A DNA stretch of 5,151 bases from Acidobacteriaceae bacterium (GTDB lineage: Bacteria > Acidobacteriota > Terriglobia > Terriglobales > Acidobacteriaceae). The position numbers and the translations under genes were made by a program. Under the pieces are notes generated by a model. The model was given only the letters and a program-made list of their open reading frames with translations. It did no database searches and was not told the origin of the DNA. The stretch covers positions 1 through 5,151 of the forward strand of contig PLKY01000317.1 of assembly GCA_003140785.1 (NCBI GenBank), read 5' to 3'. Shown here one piece after another: positions 1-5,151 of the stretch; position 1 is the first letter of the stretch; every line of letters begins with the position of its first letter.

Positions 1-767
1 ACATGGAGATCATCCAGGAGCGGCTGGAGCGCGAATACGAACTTGATCTGATCACCACCGCTCCCGGTGTGCGCTACCACATCACGCTCACGGATGGAAC
101 CGTGCTCGAGGTCGATAATCCCTCGCGCTGGCCCGAACCAACCAACATCGAAAGCATTCGCGAACCTGTGATCACGGCGAAGATTCTCACCAATGAAGAA
201 TACGTGGGCGGAATCTTCAAGCTGGTCGAAGAGAAACGTGGCAAGCAGATCAATTTTGAATACGTAACTTCGACCCGCGTGCTGCTCACTTACGAGCTTC
301 CACTGAACGAGATCGTCCTCGACTTCTACGACCGGCTCAAATCCATCTCCCGCGGCTACGCTTCGCTCGACTATCAGCTCGCCGGCGAGTGGGAATCGCC
401 GATGGTGAAGCTGGACATCCTGGTGTCAGGCGAGCCGGTCGACGCGCTTTCGATCATCGTGCATCGCGACTTCGCGTATGAGCGCGGGAAGGCCCTGGTC
501 TCGAAGATGCGCGAGTTGATTCCGCGGCAGCAATTCGAGGTGGCGATCCAGGCGGCAATCGGAGCGAAAATCGTGGCCCGGGAAACCGTCACTGCGCTCA
601 GAAAAAACGTTTTGGCGAAGTGTTATGGCGGCGACATCTCCCGCAAACGCAAGCTGCTGGAGAAGCAAAAAGAGGGCAAAAAACGCATGAAGCGGATCGG
701 CAAAGTCGATATCCCGCAGGAGGCGTTTTTGGCCGTGCTGCGCGTCGGGGAAGACCAGCAAAAATAG
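1..767 (+). CDS. lepA: Elongation factor 4 (LepA), C-terminal part, 5' truncated by window edge
   Basis: LepA/EF4 is a ribosome-associated translational GTPase of the EF-G family, acting in the cytoplasm. Only the last ~255 of about 600 residues are present. The first Met (base 3) is internal: the family has a His-Met-Glu-Ile-Ile-Gln-Glu-Arg-Leu motif here, and bases 1-2 (ac) fit the end of a His codon. The GTPase domain, with all nucleotide-binding motifs, therefore lies outside. Numbering from that Met, residues ~53-130 are the EF-G domain V-like fold (EPVITAKI, then YVGGIF). The rest is the LepA-specific C-terminal domain, with the hallmark KCYGGDISRK (~207-216) and the basic KQKEGKKRMK stretch (~221-230), ending PQEAFLAVL near the C-terminus. 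The reading frame is intact to TAG at 765-767. It converges with the ompH/bamA cluster. The family call is very secure, because EF-G and TypA lack this C-terminal domain. Confidence 0.97.
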   Translation, partial: MEIIQERLEREYELDLITTAPGVRYHITLTDGTVLEVDNPSRWPEPTNIESIREPVITAKILTNEEYVGGIFKLVEEKRGKQINFEYVTSTRVLLTYELPLNEIVLDFYDRLKSISRGYASLDYQLAGEWESPMVKLDILVSGEPVDALSIIVHRDFAYERGKALVSKMRELIPRQQFEVAIQAAIGAKIVARETVTALRKNVLAKCYGGDISRKRKLLEKQKEGKKRMKRIGKVDIPQEAFLAVLRVGEDQQK

Positions 768-1085
768 GCCTCGTTGGTCCACTTTTAAGGTCACGTCAGT
801 CACATCCCATTAAAGGTAGATTGTGGAAAGCTTGCCGCAGCCTCGAGTTCGATTAATTTGGAGACACCGAGGCAGCGACCCAAGCGACCTGCTGCTTCTT
901 CATGAAAAGGAAGGGTTTAATTGCCATAGCAGAATCGTCATTCGCTTGGCAAGAGCAAAAGTGACACTTTCTCCACTAAATTGGAGGTTGCGATCCACAG
1001 TTTTTTCCACAGAGAAAAGGTGCGATATTCGGGCATTGCAAAGGCATGCCAATCAGTGGCCGCGGCTTGCCCTTTAAGTTCAAGA
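768..1085. other. Convergent intergenic region, no convincing gene
   Basis: This is the space between the lepA stop and the terminator of the leftward ompH gene. I see no tRNA, no rRNA and no conserved protein. A GTG-started reading frame (823-1077, 84 codons) has an AAAGG about 6 nt upstream but no recognisable domain, and I do not call it. No clear hairpin plus T-run for lepA is visible. The stretch is more AT-rich than the flanking genes. It holds a small dyad AAAGTGACACTTT (958-970) and two CCACAG words in direct orientation (995-1000 and 1007-1012). Confidence 0.6.
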
Positions 1086-1113
1086 AGAAAGGCCCCTAAA
1101 CAGGGACCTTTCT
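1086..1113 (-). terminator. Probable intrinsic terminator of the bamA-ompH cluster
   Basis: Arms 1086-1097 and 1102-1113 form a 12-bp stem with a 4-nt loop. Eleven pairs are Watson-Crick. The remaining one (1093/1106) is C/A on the + strand but becomes a U-G wobble in - strand RNA, so the hairpin is fully paired only when transcribed leftward. On the - strand the 3' arm ends in CCTTTCT and continues TCTTGAACTT, a modest U-rich tail. It starts 20 nt after the ompH stop codon, where a terminator is expected. The tail is weaker than a classical T-run. The + arm order also ends CCTTTCT, so limited two-way termination for lepA is possible. Confidence 0.7.
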
Positions 1114-1132
1114 CCGGATTCGAGGTTCGGGT

Positions 1133-1783
1133 TTAGTGTACGCCTGGAGCCTTCGGCGCGGGCGCTGCGCCTGCCGGCGGGGCTGGAGGAGCCGGCACAC
1201 CCGACTTGACGTTGTAGGCGTCGATCACAGCCTTGGTAATGTTGGTGGATTCCGTCGCATACAGGACCGGCGTCTGCTGTTGGGCCACATCAAGAACCAG
1301 AGTGTAGCCGTGCTGCTGCGCGTAGCTGGCGAGCACATCGTAGACCTTTGAAGCGAGACCGTTGTACAGCTCCTGCATCTCCTGCTGCATATCGTTCTGC
1401 GCATCTTCGGCTTGCCTTTGCAGCTGCTTCTTCTTGTCGTCGATCGTCTTCGCGCGGCTGGCCTTCTCAGAGTCGCTCAACTTGTCGCCCTGCGTCTGCA
1501 GTTGCTTCGTCAGGCTGTCAACGTCGTCGTTCAGGGCCTTGAGCTGCTGGCGCTTCGGATCGTACTTCTTTTGCAGGTCGGCAAAGTTCCGCTGGCCTTC
1601 ATTGGTTTGCGCCACGGCAACCTGGAAAGCGACGACAGCAATTTTGGCGGGCCCGGCTGGAGCAGCAGGGACGCTGGAGGGTGCTGAAGCTTCGGCGGGA
1701 GCAGGAGCGGCTGGTACTTGTGCGGCGGCATTCAGGATAAGACCCGAGGCCAAAGTAGTAGCAATTGCTAACGAAAGCTTCAT
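1133..1783 (-). CDS. ompH: OmpH/Skp family periplasmic chaperone, second (downstream) copy
   Basis: This 216-residue product is a putative periplasmic holdase for unfolded outer-membrane proteins that delivers clients to BamA. It opens with a signal peptide (MKLS, then a hydrophobic stretch), probable cleavage AAA/Q after residue 21. An Ala/Pro-rich linker follows (22-46), then the OmpH core: strand AKIAVVAF (46-53), a long Gln/Lys/Asp-rich coiled-coil region (~60-155) forming the tentacle-like arms, a strand GYTLVLD (159-165) and a final helix ITKAVIDAYN (182-191). A Pro/Ala tail ends the protein. E. coli Skp is ~160 residues and lacks these Pro/Ala extensions. I chose ATG 1781-1783 because the signal peptide begins there. 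An upstream in-frame TTG at 1802-1804 overlaps the GAAGGAG ribosome binding site. By hand alignment the core is about two-thirds identical to the neighbouring copy, so this is a tandem paralogue. Whether it binds the same clients cannot be told. Confidence 0.93.
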   Translation of the reverse strand: MKLSLAIATTLASGLILNAAAQVPAAPAPAEASAPSSVPAAPAGPAKIAVVAFQVAVAQTNEGQRNFADLQKKYDPKRQQLKALNDDVDSLTKQLQTQGDKLSDSEKASRAKTIDDKKKQLQRQAEDAQNDMQQEMQELYNGLASKVYDVLASYAQQHGYTLVLDVAQQQTPVLYATESTNITKAVIDAYNVKSGVPAPPAPPAGAAPAPKAPGVH

Positions 1784-1795
1784 TCGACTGAAATA

Positions 1796-1802
1796 CTCCT
1801 TC
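1796..1802 (-). promoter_or_regulatory. Ribosome binding site of downstream ompH
   Basis: GAAGGAG on the - strand, 12 nt before the ATG at 1783, is strong in sequence but slightly long in spacing. It decides the start: the alternative TTG lies inside it. The word AAGGAGTATT is shared with the other ompH copy, suggesting that the duplication carried its translation signal along. Confidence 0.75.
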
Positions 1803-1822
1803 AAGATTCCTGCTTCAAGATT
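1799..1822 (-). repeat. Short direct repeat duplicating the ribosome binding region
   Basis: On the + strand CTTCAAGATT occurs at 1799-1808 and again at 1813-1822, exact over 10 bp with a 14-bp period. On the - strand the copy nearest the gene runs AATCTTGAAGGAG and contains the functional Shine-Dalgarno. The farther copy reads AATCTTGAAGCAGG and is degenerate there. Confidence 0.7.
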
Positions 1823-1833
1823 TCTGGATCAGT

Positions 1834-1855
1834 GTTCGCGCGTTTACGCGCAAAC
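1834..1855 (-). promoter_or_regulatory. Hairpin in the leader of downstream ompH
   Basis: Arms 1834-1842 and 1847-1855 form a 9-bp stem with the 4-nt loop TAAA (- strand). The only non-canonical position, 1837/1852, is C/A on + but U-G in - strand RNA, favouring a role in the leftward transcript. It lies about 50 nt before the ompH start and has no T-run after it, so a leader stability or processing element is likelier than a terminator. Its function is inferred. Confidence 0.5.
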
Positions 1856-1963
1856 AAACCTGTGCCTCCTGAGAAACCTCTCGGTCTTCATTCGGGGAAC
1901 ACTGCCCAGGCATGACCAGGGACTGAAAAGACGCGGATGGAGACATCAGCAGGAACAAGGAGG

Positions 1964-1969
1964 ATTATA
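1964..1969 (-). promoter_or_regulatory. Possible -10 element of a promoter for downstream ompH
   Basis: A perfect TATAAT is present on the - strand about 180 nt upstream of the ompH start and downstream of the large hairpin, as expected if this gene has its own promoter. At 16-18 nt upstream I find no -35 resembling TTGACA. A TTGTCA at 2007-2012 is 37 nt away, which is too far. The call is therefore weak. Confidence 0.3.
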
Positions 1970-2064
1970 CGGCAAAACCGAAGCGAGTGGGCCAGCTTCG
2001 AATCGTTGACAAGGGTTTCATCAATGCAGTCGCCAACGTGCGTCGATCACAGAAAAATCGCCGC

Positions 2065-2132
2065 AAAAATCAATCGGTGCAGCCGCATCGCGTAAGACGG
2101 CCCACTCCGGTCTTGCGCGATGCGGCTGCACC
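2065..2132 (-). terminator. Large hairpin with T-rich tail between the two ompH genes
   Basis: Arms 2076-2092 and 2116-2132 are exact reverse complements over 17 bp. The stem continues inward after one mismatched position (2093/2115) with five more pairs (2094-2098 with 2110-2114), leaving an 11-nt centre. On the - strand the stem is followed at once by GATTGATTTTTG, seven T in eleven bases, and a second ATTTTT follows. Position and tail fit a terminator or attenuator after the first ompH, limiting read-through into the second. The inner mismatch is T-G on + and A-C on -, and the stem is unusually long for a simple terminator, so a mobile palindrome (REP-like) is an alternative. Confidence 0.6.
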
Positions 2133-2143
2133 CTGGAGGTCAA

Positions 2144-2167
2144 CCCCAGCGACGATCAATGCTGGGG
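2144..2167 (-). promoter_or_regulatory. Hairpin spanning the stop codon of upstream ompH
   Basis: CCCCAGC at 2144-2150 and GCTGGGG at 2161-2167 form a perfect 7-bp stem. The TGA stop of the first ompH (2156-2158) lies in its 10-nt loop. On the - strand only TTGACC follows, so it is not a standalone terminator. It may protect the 3' end of the message or be incidental in this GC-rich context. Confidence 0.4.
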
Positions 2168-2815
2168 CTGTGCCGGTGTATGTTGCCCGGGAGCCCTGGG
2201 CGCGGGCTTCGGCGTCGCCGCGGCGGGTTGCGCCGTGGGTGCCGGCACCCCGGACTTCAGGTTGTAGGCATCCAGAACCGCCTGGCTAATGTCGGTTGCC
2301 GGGTTGTGATACAGCACCATTTGCGTCTGCTGGTCTCCACCATCCAGCACCAGCGTGAAGCCGTGCTGCTGGGAATAAGCGATGAGCACCTCGCCGACCT
2401 TTTGAGCCACGCCATTGAACGTCTCCTGCATCGCCTGCTGGAAGTCGTTCTGGTCGTCTTCCTGGGTACGCTGCAGTTGCTTCTGTTTTTCGGCGATGGT
2501 CTTGGCGCGGCTTTCGCGTTCCGCGTCATTCAGTGTTGCGCCCTGCGTCTGCAATTGTTTCTGCAGGGTCTCGATCTGGTCGTTCAGCGCCTTGAGTTCG
2601 TCCCGCTTGGGTTCAAACTTCTTCTGCAGATCGGCAAAGTTGCGCTGAAACTCGTTGGTTTGGGTTACCGCCGCCTGAAACGCGATGACTGCGATCTTGG
2701 CAGGCGCTTCCGTTGAAGGTACGTCGCCTGCAGGCGGCAATGCGCCTGATTGAGCTGGAACACTCACGGCAAAGCTGGAGAGCAGTGCAGCAGTGAATGC
2801 AAGATAAATCTTCAT
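2156..2815 (-). CDS. ompH: OmpH/Skp family periplasmic chaperone, first (BamA-proximal) copy
   Basis: This 219-residue product is a putative periplasmic chaperone that keeps outer-membrane proteins unfolded until BamA takes them. The signal peptide (MKIYLAF then a hydrophobic core) probably cleaves at VPA/Q after residue 21. After a short Pro-containing linker comes the OmpH core: strand AKIAVIAF (39-46), a long charged coiled-coil region (~53-148) containing KQLQTQG and RAKTI words shared with the sister copy, strand GFTLVLD (152-158), and helix ISQAVLDAYN near residue 180. A tail of ~30 residues, rich in Pro, Ala and Gln, closes the protein. I chose ATG 2813-2815: AAAGGAG sits 10 nt upstream and the signal peptide starts there. 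A farther in-frame GTG (2840-2842) would precede the ribosome binding site. It lies 86 nt after bamA, the classical bamA-skp order, so co-transcription is likely. It is the likelier general Skp by position. Confidence 0.95.
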   Translation of the reverse strand: MKIYLAFTAALLSSFAVSVPAQSGALPPAGDVPSTEAPAKIAVIAFQAAVTQTNEFQRNFADLQKKFEPKRDELKALNDQIETLQKQLQTQGATLNDAERESRAKTIAEKQKQLQRTQEDDQNDFQQAMQETFNGVAQKVGEVLIAYSQQHGFTLVLDGGDQQTQMVLYHNPATDISQAVLDAYNLKSGVPAPTAQPAAATPKPAPRAPGQHTPAQPQH

Positions 2816-2825
2816 TTGACCAATA

Positions 2826-2832
2826 CTCCTTT
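2826..2832 (-). promoter_or_regulatory. Ribosome binding site of upstream ompH
   Basis: AAAGGAG on the - strand, 10 nt before the ATG at 2815. It rules out the upstream GTG start at 2840-2842, which lies on the far side of it. Confidence 0.8.
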
Positions 2833-2841
2833 GACGAACCA

Positions 2842-2885
2842 CTAGGGCCGGTTAGCGGGCCCCAGGGCGTCGCGCTTTTGAGCGC
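2842..2885 (-). promoter_or_regulatory. Two hairpins in the bamA-ompH spacer
   Basis: In leftward RNA the first is GCGCT-CAAA-AGCGC (arms 2881-2885 and 2872-2876). The second pairs 2858-2865 with 2842-2849 over 8 bp around an 8-nt loop, and its one non-canonical position (2844/2863) becomes G-U on the - strand. Neither is followed by a T-run, so full termination is unlikely. They may set message stability or processing between bamA and ompH. The role is inferred. Confidence 0.45.
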
Positions 2886-2901
2886 CACCACTAAGGGTAC
2901 A

Positions 2902-5151
2902 TTAGAAAGTGGTCGACACGGTCAAGCGGAACGTCTTTCGCGGCTCGCGAAACAGATTCTGCGCTCCGTAAGCCTGGATTGCTTCCTGCCAGGTGTAGTC
3001 TCCAGCGCCGCCCGGCGGGAACATGTCCCGTGTAATCAGCTCTGCCGAGCAACTCTGCACCTTGCCACCAAGGGTCACATCGTTGCAGTAGGGCCGCTCA
3101 TAGAGGCGCAATGGATTATAGGCGTAGTAGAGGCGGAATGGCGCGTTCACTACTGGCATGATCACGCCCAGTTCGCCGCCGACCGACATGCGGGGTACGA
3201 AATTCGTTCCGGCTATCGGGCGAATGTCCTTCTGGAATCCGACCTGAGAACCGGGAATGCCGCCCTGGCACGATCCATTGTTGTAGACCGGGCAGCCGTA
3301 GAGTGGCGCAGTGAGCGACGCGAATCCCTCGGGACTCTGCATGAGCTGACCGCGGTTGGTGGCTACATCGAGGCCGAAGTCGTCGAAGAACGAAAACGTA
3401 ACCGGTCCGGCAATCGGAATCCGGTACTCCGCATTGGTGGTGAAACTGGTGTCACCGCCGATCGAAGCGATGCCATACACCGGAATGGGCACCTGGATGC
3501 ATTGGTTCAGCTGCGGATTGGTCGGATCGCGCGGGACGCAGGTGCCATCCGGGTTGGTCAACTGCACCGTGACCCGATTGGGCACATAGCCGTAAGGCGT
3601 GGCGCCGCGAATATCGAAACCTCGCAGATCCGCCTCGCCGCCAGTGTAGAACCGGTTTTGCGGAGGAGCCACATCGCCGCCGAATCCCTGCACATAACTC
3701 AACTGCGCGCGCAGGCCCAGCACGTTGTGTCCGTTCGCTGATGGCATCAGGTAATGCATCGACCGGAAGCTCTTGTACGCCAGCAGGGGGGAAATGTAGC
3801 GTACATTTCCATACAAACCGGCAATCTGGAAGACCGCTGAGTATTCTTTGCCGGAGCGCGGACGAAGAGGATTGTTGATCGTGTTGTAAATGTAGCTGAA
3901 CGAAGTCGAACTGCTGATGATGCCCGCAAGCGCATTGGTTCCCTGAATGCCCGAACGGAAAGAAATGGTCTGGAAGAACGTCTGCGACGCGGTGCTGAAC
4001 GCCGAGATGGTCGACTTAGTCAGCGAGTAAGTAAAGCCCAGTCGCTGGAAGGCGTGCCGCTTCAGCGGGTAACTCACCGAGAAATTCAAGCCGGTCGAGG
4101 CCTGGTTGTAGTTCTGGGTAAGCGACTGCTGCGCAGCGCTCAGGTTGGCCGACTGTCCGGTCGAGGCCTGGTAGTTCTTGGCCGCGTTAAAGTCCTGCTT
4201 GTTATTGAAAATCTGGAAGCCCACGTTGATGGGCCGGTTGCGAATGTACGGCTGCGAAAATCCGAACAGGAATTGCCGGCTCACATTGCCCAGGTTGCCC
4301 TGCACGCTAAGTGTTTCGCCCAGCCCGAGGAAGTTGTTGGTCTGGTAATTCACTCCAAGGAATGCGCCGGAGAGTCCGCTGACGCCGCCATTCAGGCCGA
4401 TGGAGTTCTTGCCCTTTTCCTTGACCTTCAGCAACAGATCTACTGTGCCGGCTTCTGGGTTCTGATGTGCCTCGGAATCCTGGTCCACCTTGAGTTGGTC
4501 AAAGTATTCCAGCTGGTTCAAGCGCAGCAGGCTGTATTCCCAAAGTTGCGAATTGTAGACCTGGCCCTCTTCGAGCAGCAGCTCGCGGCGAATCACGCGA
4601 TCGCGCGTGATGGTGTTGCCCTCGAACTCAATCCGCGAAACATAAAAAGGCTTCCCTTCATCGATGTCGATGTTGAGCGAGACTGTCTTCTTCTGCTCGT
4701 CGTAACTCAGCTTGGGAATCGCGCCGAAGTTGATATAACCCAACTGGCCGTAAGCCTTCTTCAGGTTGTCCAGGCCCTTGCTGATCGCGGTGGCGTTAAA
4801 CCACTCTCCGTCTTTGATGACAAAGGTGGCTCGCAGTGCCCGCGCGTTCGTGACGGCCTTGTTGCCGGTGAAGACGATGTTCCCCAAACGGTAGCGACCG
4901 CCCTCTTCGATCGGCATCAGGATGTCGATCCTCTTGCCCCTGTTCGGCCGAAAGGTGAACCAGTTCAGCCCGCCCTCGTCGCGAATCTGCGTTTGTGGCT
5001 CTTCGACCGCCGCATTGGAATAGCCCTTGTCTCGATAAGCCTGGCGAACGCGCTCGGTGTCTTCCTCGAGCTTTGAGGCGTCATAGGTCTTGGCGAAAAG
5101 ATTTTCGAAGACGATCGAGTAGGGAATGCCGATCGGCTTCAGGTTCTTCAT
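2902..5151 (-). CDS. bamA: Outer membrane protein assembly factor BamA (Omp85), 5' truncated by window edge
   Basis: BamA is the core of the outer-membrane BAM complex, folding and inserting beta-barrel proteins. The 749 residues present lack the signal peptide and first POTRA domains. The ATG at the window edge is an internal Met within a POTRA domain, not the start. Numbering from it: a partial POTRA (~1-86, with VRQAYRDKGY), a POTRA (~87-166, VFTGN then KKAYGQLGY), the last POTRA (~167-247, IEFEGN, NQLEYFDQL) and the 16-strand barrel (~250-749). The lid-loop motif FYTGGEADLRGF (501-512) carries the family's (V/L)RGF signature, with Arg 510 matching the conserved Arg of E. coli loop 6. The last residues, FRLTVSTTF, end in the aromatic residue of an outer-membrane beta-signal. 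All six cysteines lie in loops 6, 7 and 8. POTRA plus barrel with the RGF motif excludes TamA less firmly, but the ompH neighbours favour BamA. Confidence 0.96.
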   Translation of the reverse strand: MKNLKPIGIPYSIVFENLFAKTYDASKLEEDTERVRQAYRDKGYSNAAVEEPQTQIRDEGGLNWFTFRPNRGKRIDILMPIEEGGRYRLGNIVFTGNKAVTNARALRATFVIKDGEWFNATAISKGLDNLKKAYGQLGYINFGAIPKLSYDEQKKTVSLNIDIDEGKPFYVSRIEFEGNTITRDRVIRRELLLEEGQVYNSQLWEYSLLRLNQLEYFDQLKVDQDSEAHQNPEAGTVDLLLKVKEKGKNSIGLNGGVSGLSGAFLGVNYQTNNFLGLGETLSVQGNLGNVSRQFLFGFSQPYIRNRPINVGFQIFNNKQDFNAAKNYQASTGQSANLSAAQQSLTQNYNQASTGLNFSVSYPLKRHAFQRLGFTYSLTKSTISAFSTASQTFFQTISFRSGIQGTNALAGIISSSTSFSYIYNTINNPLRPRSGKEYSAVFQIAGLYGNVRYISPLLAYKSFRSMHYLMPSANGHNVLGLRAQLSYVQGFGGDVAPPQNRFYTGGEADLRGFDIRGATPYGYVPNRVTVQLTNPDGTCVPRDPTNPQLNQCIQVPIPVYGIASIGGDTSFTTNAEYRIPIAGPVTFSFFDDFGLDVATNRGQLMQSPEGFASLTAPLYGCPVYNNGSCQGGIPGSQVGFQKDIRPIAGTNFVPRMSVGGELGVIMPVVNAPFRLYYAYNPLRLYERPYCNDVTLGGKVQSCSAELITRDMFPPGGAGDYTWQEAIQAYGAQNLFREPRKTFRLTVSTTF
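4091..4180 (-). repeat. In-frame direct repeat inside the bamA loop 3 coding region
   Basis: CCGGTCGAGGCCTGGT occurs at 4091-4106 and 4157-4172, exact over 16 bp, 66 bp (22 codons) apart. After a 3-bp difference both copies continue with AGTTCT. In protein it gives NYNQASTG (347-354) and NYQASTG (326-332), in the extracellular loop between barrel strands 5 and 6. It looks like a small tandem duplication that lengthened the loop. Confidence 0.7.

Noticed and set aside
958..970. AAAGTGACACTTT dyad as a lepA terminator or operator
   Set aside because: The stem is AT-rich and short, there is no T-run, and it lies about 190 nt after the lepA stop.
823..1077. 84-codon + strand reading frame with GTG start and AAAGG upstream
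   Set aside because: No recognisable domain or signal, low-complexity-free but composition unlike the flanking genes, and it lies in a convergent spacer. A weak ribosome-site match alone does not support a gene.
1781..1804. Upstream TTG start for the second ompH
   Set aside because: The TTG overlaps the Shine-Dalgarno sequence, and the added residues would put charged and aromatic residues before a normal signal peptide.
1362..2009. 215-codon + strand reading frame, Cys/Ser-rich
   Set aside because: It is antisense to the Gln/Lys/Ala-rich ompH coiled coil, and its odd composition follows directly from that.
2040..2052. GCGTCGATCACAG, also found in ompH at 1218-1230, as a hint of a third broken ompH
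   Set aside because: The match is 13 bp only. The - strand translation around it agrees for VIDA and nothing more, and a chance 13-mer match in 5 kb is plausible.
2797..3741. 314-codon + strand reading frame antisense to ompH and bamA
   Set aside because: It is the shadow of the well-conserved bamA frame in GC-rich DNA, spans the bamA-ompH spacer and shows no known family.
4054..5076. 340-codon + strand reading frame antisense to bamA
   Set aside because: It mirrors the bamA codons and has no recognisable domain. Long antisense frames are common opposite GC-rich genes.

Overview
The window is a moderately GC-rich piece of a Gram-negative chromosome. It carries a housekeeping translation gene (lepA, 3' part) on the + strand, converging on an outer-membrane biogenesis cluster on the - strand: bamA (3' part) followed by two tandem ompH/skp genes. 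The barrel protein ending in Phe and the Ala/Pro-rich periplasmic chaperones prove a diderm. The BamA loop architecture and the paired OmpH proteins with Ala/Pro-rich ends most resemble Acidobacteriota (Koribacter/Terriglobia type). That lineage is recalled from family knowledge, not tested here.

Layout, left to right. 1-767: C-terminal part of elongation factor 4 (LepA), 5' end outside the window. 768-1132: convergent intergenic space with no convincing gene, ending in a terminator hairpin (1086-1113) for the leftward operon. 1133-1783 (-): second ompH/skp copy. 1784-2155: a 372-bp spacer rich in structure, with a near-duplicated Shine-Dalgarno region, a 9-bp hairpin, a perfect but isolated TATAAT, and a long hairpin with a 17-bp perfect stem (2076-2132) followed on the - strand by T-rich DNA. 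2144-2167: a smaller hairpin spanning the first ompH stop codon. 2156-2815 (-): first ompH/skp copy. 2816-2901: short spacer with two hairpins and the ompH ribosome binding site. 2902-5151 (-): BamA, missing its N-terminus and first POTRA domains.

Functionally the - strand genes form one pathway. Skp/OmpH-type chaperones hold unfolded outer-membrane proteins in the periplasm, and BamA folds and inserts them into the outer membrane. Transcription presumably enters from the right, upstream of bamA. The hairpins between genes suggest that bamA and each ompH may be expressed at different levels, with possible partial termination between the two ompH genes.

No unknown defence, mobile or biosynthetic system is visible. 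The points most worth a second look are the three loop-local cysteine pairs in BamA, the tandem divergence of OmpH, and the large hairpin between the ompH copies.
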